Shown here in pieces: positions 40,675 through 49,000 of a stretch of DNA of 64,000 nt. Origin of the DNA: an uncultured Prevotellaceae bacterium (lineage in GTDB: Bacteria; Bacteroidota; Bacteroidia; Bacteroidales; Bacteroidaceae); contig CACWMK010000004.1 in NCBI GenBank assembly GCA_902761905.1, forward strand, positions 1 through 64,000, in the 5' to 3' direction. The notes under the pieces were generated by a model. It saw only the letters and a list, made by a program, of their open reading frames with translations, was not told the DNA's origin and searched no databases. The first letter of the stretch is position 1; every line of letters begins with the position of its first letter. Position numbers and translations under genes: made by a program.

Positions 40675-41097
40675 TTATGGTTTTAACGTTTCGTTGAACT
40701 CATCAAGCGTCAGGACGTTGAGCTGAGGGAAGGGGATCTTCTTCAGATGGTCGAAGTGGCTGTCCTCAGTTACGATGTAGTCAGCTCCGGCAGTGATGGC
40801 GCAGTCCACAAACTTATTGTCGTCCTTATCGATGTCGCTAAGCAGATGGAAGCGGAAGAAGGACTCGCGATAAACTATCTGCGGATGGTGTGCTATGGCT
40901 TCAACCACGTTGTGTGCCACAGCAGGTGAGGTATGTACGGCGAGGATTTCCTCGTACTCGTTTAATATCTCGTTGCTGACGCACAAGCGATACTTGCCCG
41001 CCAGAAAGTCAGTCCATATACGATGGTACTGGCTACGCGTGGGCAGGCTCTGAATGAGGGCGTTAGTGTCTAGAACTACAAGTCGCATCGACTTCAT
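40675..41097 (-). CDS. PIN-domain putative toxin ribonuclease
   Basis: This 140-residue PIN-fold nuclease has acidic metal-binding residues in VVLDTNALIQS (Asp near residue 9), in SNEILNEYEEIL (Glu), and in DDNKFVDCAITAGADYIVTEDSHF (several Asp). It matches the family annotated as a toxin component that cleaves RNA. The start overlaps the end of the small upstream gene by 4 bases (ATGA), the usual arrangement of toxin and antitoxin. Confidence 0.8.
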   Translation of the reverse strand: MKSMRLVVLDTNALIQSLPTRSQYHRIWTDFLAGKYRLCVSNEILNEYEEILAVHTSPAVAHNVVEAIAHHPQIVYRESFFRFHLLSDIDKDDNKFVDCAITAGADYIVTEDSHFDHLKKIPFPQLNVLTLDEFNETLKP

Positions 41098-41306
41098 TTA
41101 TAAGGCGTGCGCAGATGCTGACCGCGCAGTTCGTCGAGTTTCTTCTGATCGAAGGTTCCTTCGTCCCACATTTTGTCGATAGCCTTTTGTGCCCTCTCGG
41201 CAAAGAAGAGCGAGAGGGTGAGCCGCAGCGCATCAAGGTCTTCCTGCGAGGTGACGTTGGCTGCTGCGTTCATCAGTTCCAATTGTGCCATTTCTGAGTA
41301 ACTCAT
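41094..41306 (-). CDS. Small protein upstream of PIN toxin, probable antitoxin
   Basis: This 70-residue protein (MSYSEMAQLELMNAAANVTSQEDLDAL...) is mostly helical with a positively charged end (LRGQHLRTPYK). I recognise no DNA-binding motif. Its position directly before the PIN gene, with a 4-base overlap, suggests an antitoxin. I start at 41306 because a promoter box (minus TATCTTTGC, about 41331-41339) lies between it and a longer upstream frame. Confidence 0.6.
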   Translation of the reverse strand: MSYSEMAQLELMNAAANVTSQEDLDALRLTLSLFFAERAQKAIDKMWDEGTFDQKKLDELRGQHLRTPYK

Positions 41307-41412
41307 ACGCAATATAATTAATGTTTCGGGGGCAAAGATAAGTATTTTCCTTGAATTATCTCTCGTTTCCGATAAAAAAGTCATTGAATTCCGCCATAAT
41401 TGATTGCTTTCT

Positions 41413-41598
41413 TTAATCCTGGAAGATAGGATTATCGGCTATAACCTGTTTTGCGGGGATGCAACGTATAACCTGGTCAGCCCCACACACCACTACATCC
41501 TGATTTCTTAGAGCTTTTTCTTGTAGCATCCTTTTCTCTGCCAGCTCTAAACCACGACGCAATTTCTCGTTAAGCTCCTGTATTTCCTTATTTGACAT
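41413..41598 (-). CDS. Small hypothetical protein
   Basis: This 61-residue protein has a coiled-coil-like helix (NKEIQELNEKLRRGLELAEKRMLQEKAL) and a short tail (VVVCGADQVIRCIPAKQVIADNP). No family is recognised with confidence. It follows the three-gene DUF3791/DUF3990 cluster by 21 bases and may be its fourth member, or an antitoxin-like stand-alone gene. Confidence 0.55.
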   Translation of the reverse strand: MSNKEIQELNEKLRRGLELAEKRMLQEKALRNQDVVVCGADQVIRCIPAKQVIADNPIFQD

Positions 41599-41619
41599 AA
41601 CTCTGCATCTTTAAGTACG

Positions 41620-41856
41620 CTAAGAAACTCTTGCAGTCTTCAGCTCGTTCTCAAGGAATGAGTACACGTAGCCCGGACTCTGGTAGTAGAGACCGGTAGC
41701 ATCGTCTTGCAGACGCTCGAAGGTTTCGGAGGTATAGATCACATCTATTGCCTCCTCGGGCGTGTAGTGGTAGTCATCCACCAGATAACCAGCCAACTCG
41801 GTGGTCAGTTCGTCCTTCATCAGTTGTATCTGTTTGGGGGTTAGTCTGCTAGTCAT
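41620..41856 (-). CDS. Third small gene of a DUF3791/DUF3990 module
   Basis: This 78-residue helical protein (TPKQIQLMKDELTTELAGYLVDDYHYTPEEAIDVIYTSETFERLQ...GLYYQSPGYVYSFLENEL) resembles the small proteins that follow DUF3990 genes in Bacteroides. It overlaps the DUF3990 gene by 4 bases. A role as accessory antitoxin or regulator is inferred only from context. Confidence 0.6.
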   Translation of the reverse strand: MTSRLTPKQIQLMKDELTTELAGYLVDDYHYTPEEAIDVIYTSETFERLQDDATGLYYQSPGYVYSFLENELKTARVS

Positions 41857-42335
41857 AGGCGCTTCAATAGTTTTAGGGCACGTTCTGTGCCGAAGTAATA
41901 CTGGAAGGTGATTCCTTTAGCGTATTTCAGTTCTTCTACCAGTCGCTGCAGGGAGATGACTCCACCTTCGTAGCGGCGCAGCTGGTAGGTGACGCCGTCG
42001 TCGGCAATTGGACCATACACGATGTCGTAGTTGTGCGTGGGGTGCTGGGCATTTTTATCGCGATTTTTTAGCACGAATAGCGCCCACTCCTCGCAGTAGT
42101 CGGGATAGGTGAGAACCTTCAGGTCTGGCGACTGCATCGCTGTCTCGTCGAAAAGAAACTCTGTGACTTCGGCGTTACCCAACTGCGTCTGACTTACCTT
42201 CTGGAAGGCCAGATCCAAGGCCTGCTGCTTGTCGGCTGAGAGATAGAAACCGCGTCCGAAGTCTTTAAAGGGCTTGGAATGCACAAGGTCGGGTACCTCG
42301 ATCTTTTGGTTGGAGCCGTGGTAGAGTTTAATCAT
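41853..42335 (-). CDS. DUF3990 protein, predicted ADP-ribosyltransferase-like
   Basis: This 160-residue protein begins MIKLYHGSNQKIEVPDL and has KDFGRGFYLSADKQQALDLAF, the pattern of DUF3990. It resembles the conserved core of ADP-ribosyltransferase folds (an HG/HxS start, then a G-x-G-FYLS strand). The central part, NYDIVYGPIADDGVTYQLRRY, is also typical. It may modify a cellular target as a toxin or regulator, but no activity is shown for it here. Start and stop overlap the neighbouring genes by 4 bases each, so the three are translated as a unit. Confidence 0.68.
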   Translation of the reverse strand: MIKLYHGSNQKIEVPDLVHSKPFKDFGRGFYLSADKQQALDLAFQKVSQTQLGNAEVTEFLFDETAMQSPDLKVLTYPDYCEEWALFVLKNRDKNAQHPTHNYDIVYGPIADDGVTYQLRRYEGGVISLQRLVEELKYAKGITFQYYFGTERALKLLKRL

Positions 42336-42556
42336 CGCAACAATCCTCCATTGTTTAGGCACACCTGTGTCAGCACGTCCACTGTGTCGGGAAATGATTG
42401 TGTGTGTAGCACACCGTAATGCTCTCTAAGGTGATCCATGCCCTTGAAGCGCTTCAGGTAAGCATAGGCCTGTCGAGGGCGTATACCGAAACGGAGGGCG
42501 AACTCGCTGACGAGTGCCACCGTGAAGCCGATGATATTTTTTTCTTCGCGTGCCAT
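42332..42556 (-). CDS. DUF3791 protein, probable partner of DUF3990
   Basis: This 74-residue protein (MAREEKNIIGFTVALVSEFALRFGIRPRQAYAYLKRFKGMDHLREHYGVLHTQS) has the helical form of DUF3791. It precedes the DUF3990 gene with a 4-base overlap, as in other Bacteroidetes. I start at MAREEKN (42556), because the promoter box (minus TATCTTTGC, 42585-42593) lies upstream of it and inside the longer frame. Confidence 0.7.
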   Translation of the reverse strand: MAREEKNIIGFTVALVSEFALRFGIRPRQAYAYLKRFKGMDHLREHYGVLHTQSFPDTVDVLTQVCLNNGGLLR

Positions 42557-42642
42557 AATCGTTGTTTGTTTATATGTTCTGGGTGCAAAGATACGAATAA
42601 GTGAGTAAAATTCCAAATTTTATTTGAGAATTTTCGAACGTG

Positions 42643-42793
42643 AGTATCTTCGAGCGGAGCTCAAAGATAGTGCAAATCGAGCGAAATACAAAATAAATCG
42701 CGATTTATTTTTATTTGCTTTACCTCGCTACGCGAACAGCGACCTTTGGTTCCGAGATGCAGCCTATCTTCGAGGCGAAGCCTCAGAGATACA
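42643..42793 (-). repeat. Inverted copies of the topB-upstream repeat
   Basis: 42643-42691 is an inverted diverged copy of 5005-5050, and 42752-42793 resembles its GATGCAGCCTATCTTCGAG end. The 380-bp spacer also has a palindrome at 42845-42870 (CTGCCAAGGGACAGGTCCCTG). Confidence 0.7.
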
Positions 42794-42924
42794 ATAATTT
42801 TCGGATATTGCAAGGGTTTAGGCAGAAAAAGATGCTATCTAGCCTGCCAAGGGACAGGTCCCTGGCAGATGTGAATTTATTGTAGAAAAATCGGAAAAGT
42901 TTGGAAATGTGGAATACTTGTCAT

Positions 42925-42933
42925 ATATTTGCA
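42925..42933 (+). promoter_or_regulatory. Promoter -7 box for the arginine-deiminase-like gene
   Basis: TATATTTGC, 64 bases before the chosen ATG at 42997. Confidence 0.55.
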
Positions 42934-42996
42934 GCGTGTATCGTGAGATTACACGCCCTTTTTTGCTCGATTATGTAACTTATGACAATAAAGAAT

Positions 42997-44400
42997 ATGA
43001 AAAAGAAATCTATTTTCAACCTGATGCTCGCCGCTATCATCGCCTTAGGCAGCGCGACAGCACAGGCGCAGGATGGAGAGAAAATGGTGTATCCGCAGGC
43101 CGAATGGAGTAAGGCAGGCGACATACTGATGCACACGCCGGGACAGGAACTGTTCAACGGTGTTATCCACCCCTCGGCAGGACTGTTTGAGGACTACTTC
43201 GACGTGGACAAGGCTGCCAAAGAGCACCATGGCTACATCGACATGCTGGAGAACAACGGTATACGCGTGCACACCGTGATGGATATACTGCAGGAGGTGG
43301 GCATAGACAGTCTGAGGGCTCTGGCCTCTGATGTGCTGGTATACGACATCAGCAGCATCCCCGACGAGGATGCCACTGCTATGGAGCAGTATCGCCAGGA
43401 TGTGCTACAGAAGATGAGTCGCAACGATATGATACGTTGCATACTGCTGCAGCCCACGGTGAAACTATCGCATACCGATAATAATACGGGCTACGAGGCG
43501 CAGTATATCCAGAATCCGCTGATGAACCTGTACTTTACGCGTGACCAGAGCATCACCACGCCACGCGGACACATCATCTGCAGCATGAACTCAAGCCAGC
43601 GCGCACCCGAGACTAACATCATCGAACTGTGCTACAACCACCTGGGACTGAAGCCAATACTCCGCATCAAGGGTGATGGCCGACTGGAGGGTGGCGACTA
43701 TCTGCCCGCTGGCAACGTGTCGTTCATAGGTTGCGGCATGCGCACCAACGACGAGGGAATACGCCAGCTGCTGGAAGCCGATGCCTTCGGTCACGACACC
43801 GTAGTGGTGGTGCGCGACCACAAGCTCTGGCAGATGCAGATGCACCTGGACACTCACTTCAACATCATAGATAGCGACCTGTGTACGATGGTTCGCAGTA
43901 GACTGGAGGCTAATCCCGGCGATCCTGAGTACGGCACGTGCGACATCTGGACACGTCAGCCCGGAACACAGCAGTACTCGCTGTGGAAACAGGACCAGCC
44001 ATTCGTGGAGTACGTACGCAGCCGTGGCTACAAGATTATCCCTATCGACGAGGACGACGAGATGCACTACGCCAACAACTTCCTGACTATCGGTCCACGC
44101 CACATTATGGCAGTAGGCGGACAGAGCGAGCAGTTGAAGCAGCGCTTCAGCGATGCCGGTGTAAACGTGGAGTGGATTCCGCTGGAGAGTCTTATCGACG
44201 GATACGGCGCCGCCCACTGTATGACTCAGGTGCTACAGCGACAGGCCTACGATCCAGCGACAGGCATCAAGCCCATATCTTCTAATCTGAAATCGCGTAG
44301 CAGAGGTGCGCGCGTTTATCGTCTGGACGGCATCCCAGCCACACGCACCACTCGCAGCATAGTAATCGAGAACGGAAGAAAGATGGTGAATAATAAGTAG
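42997..44400 (+). CDS. Secreted arginine-deiminase-like protein
   Basis: This 467-residue protein has a signal peptide (MKKKSIFNLMLAAIIALGSATAQA). Its amidinotransferase fold contains the deiminase residues: Asp183 (LYFTRDQS), Glu231 (GRLEGGDYLP), His283 and Asp285 (MHLDTHFNII), and Cys408 (GYGAAHCMTQ). Such enzymes hydrolyse arginine to citrulline and ammonia. The classic enzyme ArcA is cytoplasmic; here export is predicted. The last residues (YRLDGIPA...SIVIENGRKM) form the shared tail described for the xylanase and phosphatase, which suggests surface delivery. Specificity for free or peptidyl arginine is not certain. I start at MKKK rather than 5 codons earlier. Confidence 0.8.
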   Translation: MKKKSIFNLMLAAIIALGSATAQAQDGEKMVYPQAEWSKAGDILMHTPGQELFNGVIHPSAGLFEDYFDVDKAAKEHHGYIDMLENNGIRVHTVMDILQEVGIDSLRALASDVLVYDISSIPDEDATAMEQYRQDVLQKMSRNDMIRCILLQPTVKLSHTDNNTGYEAQYIQNPLMNLYFTRDQSITTPRGHIICSMNSSQRAPETNIIELCYNHLGLKPILRIKGDGRLEGGDYLPAGNVSFIGCGMRTNDEGIRQLLEADAFGHDTVVVVRDHKLWQMQMHLDTHFNIIDSDLCTMVRSRLEANPGDPEYGTCDIWTRQPGTQQYSLWKQDQPFVEYVRSRGYKIIPIDEDDEMHYANNFLTIGPRHIMAVGGQSEQLKQRFSDAGVNVEWIPLESLIDGYGAAHCMTQVLQRQAYDPATGIKPISSNLKSRSRGARVYRLDGIPATRTTRSIVIENGRKMVNNK

Positions 44401-44411
44401 CGCAAGATAGA

Positions 44412-44679
44412 ATGAGAAAGATATTGCTGTTATTCCTGACCGCGCTATTGTTCGGCAGCACGGTATCGCTGGCCTCGTGTACGGCCAACGATGATAGTAG
44501 TTGGTCTGCTGGCACTAATCTGCATGATCGGCCCGGTGTTGACGAGCATCTATAAGGGTCGCTGGTGGTGCGGAAATGTATGTCCTCGTGGCGACGCGGC
44601 CGGATACATGCACCCCGACTGTATAAAGTGCGGCAAGTGCACCCTGGCCTGCCCCACCAAGATAATGAGACTATCATGA
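44412..44679 (+). pseudogene. Broken 4Fe-4S membrane ferredoxin-like gene
   Basis: The first frame encodes a lipoprotein-like start (MRKILLLFLTALLFGSTVSL, then ASCTANDDS) and stops after about 40 codons. The overlapping frame from 44491 reads a membrane helix then GRWWCGNVCPRGDAAGYM and CIKCGKCTLACPTKIM, the cysteine clusters of NapH/polyferredoxin-type proteins. Intact relatives are several times longer, so this looks frameshifted and internally deleted. It directly follows the deiminase gene and ends one base before the convergent phosphatase stop. Confidence 0.6.
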
Positions 44680-44702
44680 TTATCTGATAGTCTTTTTACC
44701 GT
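44668..44702 (+). terminator. Terminator after the broken ferredoxin gene
   Basis: Stem AGACTATCA/TGATAGTCT followed by TTTTTACC on the plus strand. It overlaps the end of the convergent phosphatase gene. Confidence 0.75.
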
Positions 44703-46077
44703 TTCCAATCAAAATACCACGAGTAGAGGCATTGGCTACTGCTCCATTCAGCGTGTAGAAATGACCTTCATCGGTGGCGACAGTACGAGTGGCTGCGGTC
44801 ACTCCAGTCGGTGCATCCTCGATGGCATCATATTCGGCCATCGCACCTGCCATACGGGCATCGAGATCGGCCAGACGGTAGAGTCCCTCGCTGTTGGCCG
44901 TCAGTCCTTCGATGGTGACTGGCTGAACCATTGGTGGCTCTTCTGTCGAGAGCAGCGCACGGGCATGCATCTGACGGTATTTGGGATATACCAGATTGAT
45001 GGCTACATAGTCGTCGCTGCCGTCGCTCCATTTCTCGAACACCAGCTTCGAGCCGATGGGCGTGCGCACCTCAAACGCATTCTCCGTTTCAGGTAGGTTC
45101 AGGCGCAGAGCAGCGCTGATGCTGGCCAGATTGCTGTCGTGGCCACAGAGGAATGTGAACTTTCGTCCGTCGTGGTGCAGTTCCTCGCGGATGCGACTCA
45201 CCAGCGGATAAGCCAGATTTACGGCAGCGCTGTGGATGGTGAAGAGCAGAGCGTCGTACACCTCCTTTACACGGCATATGTCACGCCATTGCTCCTCGGA
45301 TAGTTCGTGACCAAAGGCAGCCATATCCTCGCTCTCGTAGCACTGCAGCACCAGGGCATCGGCCACACTGTTGGCCAGTGTATAGCCACCAGTCATCCTA
45401 GGCTCGTCGCCCTTCTCCAATTTAAACTGAATATCATCATACCAGAAGTGCGTAGTGTCGTTCTGCGCAGCGGGCGAGTGTGCCATGTCGAGCACCTGCT
45501 CCATCAGCGATAGCGTGGGCTGCACGCTCTGCATCCAGGCCTTCGGACCGCCGTGCATCGCATTCATCTCAGCGATAATCTGCTGACGGTACTCATCGTT
45601 CATCTTAGTAAACTGGGGCTTAAACACAGGGTCCATTACGTCCTCGTCGTACTTATGCTGGATTTCCACGTTGGCATAAGGCAGGAATCCGGCCGAGAAA
45701 TACTTCGCCGTGGCAAACGTGCGCTGGCGCGAGTTGGCATAGAACAGCACCTCGTCGCCCTCCGGACGGTAGTTGTCGGGCAACAGACCTGTGCTTACTA
45801 TCCATTTACGGAAGAACTGCCCCATCTCGGTCTCGAGCACACCCCCGCGCAGCGACAGCTGGCTGCTGGGCGATGACCACTTAAACCATTCATAAGGTGT
45901 CACTCGCATATAGGCTGCGCCTCCCGACGTCAGCGGCGAGCGGATATTGTGGCGACTCATCACCACAACCTCTTTCAGTTCATACTTGGCTCTGAACTCA
46001 TCAGAGCGCTCCGTCTGAGCCTGCAGGCTCGTTGCAGCCATCATGGCGGCTGCTACCAGCATCATACATCTAATCAT
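44680..46077 (-). CDS. Secreted histidine acid phosphatase
   Basis: This 465-residue histidine-phosphatase superfamily protein has a signal peptide to residue 20, the nucleophile motif SRHNIRSPL (His43; Asn replaces the usual Gly) and the proton-donor motif CGHDSNL (His313-Asp314). Family members include phytases and acid phosphatases that release phosphate from sugar or inositol phosphates in the periplasm or outside. Its last residues (YTLNGAVA...GILIGNGKKTIR) match the tail of the xylanase and deiminase. The gene begins 9 bases after the hybrid-sensor stop and may be the last gene of the utilisation locus. Confidence 0.85.
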   Translation of the reverse strand: MIRCMMLVAAAMMAATSLQAQTERSDEFRAKYELKEVVVMSRHNIRSPLTSGGAAYMRVTPYEWFKWSSPSSQLSLRGGVLETEMGQFFRKWIVSTGLLPDNYRPEGDEVLFYANSRQRTFATAKYFSAGFLPYANVEIQHKYDEDVMDPVFKPQFTKMNDEYRQQIIAEMNAMHGGPKAWMQSVQPTLSLMEQVLDMAHSPAAQNDTTHFWYDDIQFKLEKGDEPRMTGGYTLANSVADALVLQCYESEDMAAFGHELSEEQWRDICRVKEVYDALLFTIHSAAVNLAYPLVSRIREELHHDGRKFTFLCGHDSNLASISAALRLNLPETENAFEVRTPIGSKLVFEKWSDGSDDYVAINLVYPKYRQMHARALLSTEEPPMVQPVTIEGLTANSEGLYRLADLDARMAGAMAEYDAIEDAPTGVTAATRTVATDEGHFYTLNGAVANASTRGILIGNGKKTIR

Positions 46078-46086
46078 TATTATTTT

Positions 46087-49000
46087 TCATTTGTTTTTTT
46101 TCATATAATCGGCAGGACGGATGCCGAATTGCTTTTGGAAGCACTTTGAGAAATATGAGGGATTGGAGAATCCTACCATATATCCCACCTCGCTAACCAT
46201 GTGTCCACCCTCGTGCAGCAGTTGGGCGGCACGCTTCAGGCGCACAATCTGTATCATCTCGCAGGGCGTTACATCGGCCAGAGTCTTGATTTTTGCAAAC
46301 AGACCGCTACGACTGATATTGAGACGCTCAGCGAGGAAATCAACATTTAATTCAGAATTGGAGAAGTTCTCCTCAATAATACGGTTCATCTTGGTGAGGA
46401 ACTCGTTGTCGGTAGGGTTCTGCGCTATCTCGGTAACGGGTTGAAGCGGCTGAGTAGAGAATTTCTCCATCAGCTGGCGACGTATTTGCAGGATGTTGCG
46501 GATACAGGCTTCGAGATACTGCACCGAGAAAGGCTTTTCGATGTAAGTATCGGCACCAACGTCCATACCCTCTACCTTAGAATCGTCGTCGGTCTTGGCA
46601 GTAAGCATCACAAAAGGAATATGACTTGTGAGCGGATTCTGACGTACGCGACGACAGAATTCGGCACCATCCATTCGTGGCATCATCCAATCGCTAATGA
46701 TGATGCTTATCTGACGCTGTTGCAACAGGTGGAGTGCCTCGATACCATCGCCCGCGGTCACGATGGCATAATTATCACTGAAGCTGCTTTCGAGGAACTG
46801 GCGCATATCTTCAGAGTCGTCGACAATTAACATAGTCTGGTGTTGGGTAATAGGTGAAGGGTGATGGTGAATAGCAGTGTCGAGTGACAGGGCTGGGGCG
46901 GAGTGATCGTCGATGATCGTGGGGGCTGACGACTTTTCGGGCTCAATATTTTCTGTTTCTGTCTGGCTTACGGGCAGAACAATGGTGAAGGTACTGCCTA
47001 CGCCTAATTCTGACTCTACACTAATATCGCCGTGGTGCTGATCGACGATATTCTTCACTATGTTCAGTCCTATGCCAGTACCAGGCTTATTACCCTCGGC
47101 CTGGAAGAAAGGTTGGAAGATGCGCTGGCGATCCTCCTCGCGGATACCCACACCATTATCGCTCACGCTGATGCGGAATTGCTCGCCATCAGAATCTTCG
47201 ACACACGATAGTTGCACTTGATTTTTGGTGTATTTATTAGCATTGGCAAGCAAGTTGCTGACGGTCTTAATGATAGCCTCTTTGTCGACAATGGCAGTGA
47301 AGTGCTCATCGGGATAGATGACAGTGAACTGTTTACCATTCTGCTCGAAGGTGGGTGCAAAACGCTCGCTAACCGACACCATCAACTGGTAGATATTGTG
47401 CGGGGCAAAGTGCATTACCAGGCTCTGCTGTTCTACCTTGCGGAAGTCGAGCAACTGGTTTACCAACTCCAGCAGGCGGTGGGCATTGCGGTCGATAACC
47501 TTCAAGTCGGCCGTTGGGGAGCCTTGCTTCATCAATTTCTCCAAGGGGCCGATAATCAGCGACACCGGGGTACGAATCTCGTGGGCAATCATCGTAAAGA
47601 AGTTCAGTCGTGCCTCGCGTACCTCTTTCTCTTTCTGTTCGTTCAATAGCTGCAATTCATGCTGGTGCTGGCGCTCGGCTCGTTTAAGTCGCATCTGCAC
47701 ATAATAGTAAACGACGGCTACCATAAGTAACAGATAGAATAGTTTAGCATACCAACTCCACCAGAACGGTGGCTCCACTATTATTTTGAGTTCAGCCTCG
47801 TTGTCCGACCAGATACCATCGTTGTTGGTGGCTTTTACGCGGAAGGTATAGGTGCCTGCAGGCAGATTGGTATAGGTGGCGCGATTCTGATTACCCACGT
47901 AGTTCCAATCGCGGTCGAAACCCTCGAGCATATAGGCATACTGTATCTTCTCGGGCGAGCAATAGCTAAGCGATGCAAACGACAAGGTAATCATCTTCGA
48001 GTCGCTATAGCCAATGGTAATCTCCTTGGCCAGTGTCAGGTCGATGGGCTGCCCTTCGGCATTTCGCTCCTCGCGATTCAGTATCTCTAGTGAAGTAACA
48101 TATACTGGAGGCATCACGCTGTTGGCCTTAATTTGGAAGGGATAGAAGCTGTTGAATCCGTTTGTTGTTCCGAAATAAACGCGCCCGTCGCTAGCTTTCA
48201 TCCCGCTGTTGGGTTGGAACTGCTCGCAAACCAGACCGTCGTGTAGCGTAAACCGCTGTACTCCCTCTTCAGGTGCATACTTTACAATGCCTCTGTCGGT
48301 TGCAATCCACAAAGCTCCGTTATCCTCAATCACACTGAGAATATTCTGGCTGGGCACATCTAGCGGGATACGACGGAAGTTATCATGCTGCTTATCGTAC
48401 ACGCATAGACCGGCAAATGTACCTATCCACATTTTGCCACTCTGATCAATCATACAGCAGTTAACCTGATTATCGGGCAAAGCCGCGACATCAGTGGCAT
48501 CTTCAGTACGATAGTTCTTTAGCTTACGGCTTTTGCTGTTATAAAGCCACAGGCCTTCGCCCTGCGAAGCAAGCCACAGGTTACCCTCCTTATCCTCATC
48601 GATATCGATGGTGATGGCGTGGGTCTTGCCTATACGCACAAACGCATCCTGCTTCTTATCGTAGAGATTCAAGCCCTCCATCGTAGCCACCCATATACGG
48701 TCATGCTTATCGAGATGAATGGCATAGGAACTGGAGTTATCCAAACTATTAACAGCCGATGTCTGTGTGTATTGTCGCAGTCGGCCAGTTGCCAGGTTTA
48801 ATACCATTACGCCATCGGTATATGTGCCTATCCACAGGTTATTATCGCTATCAAGAGTAAGAGCATGCACATTGCGCTTTGACAACACATCCTGATGAGG
48901 ATAGCCGACAAAACGTTGCTCCTTAGGCGAGTAGCACATCAGTCCGCCATCGTCGCTACCAACCCACACACGCCCCTGACGGTCCTCGCAAAAGCGCGAA

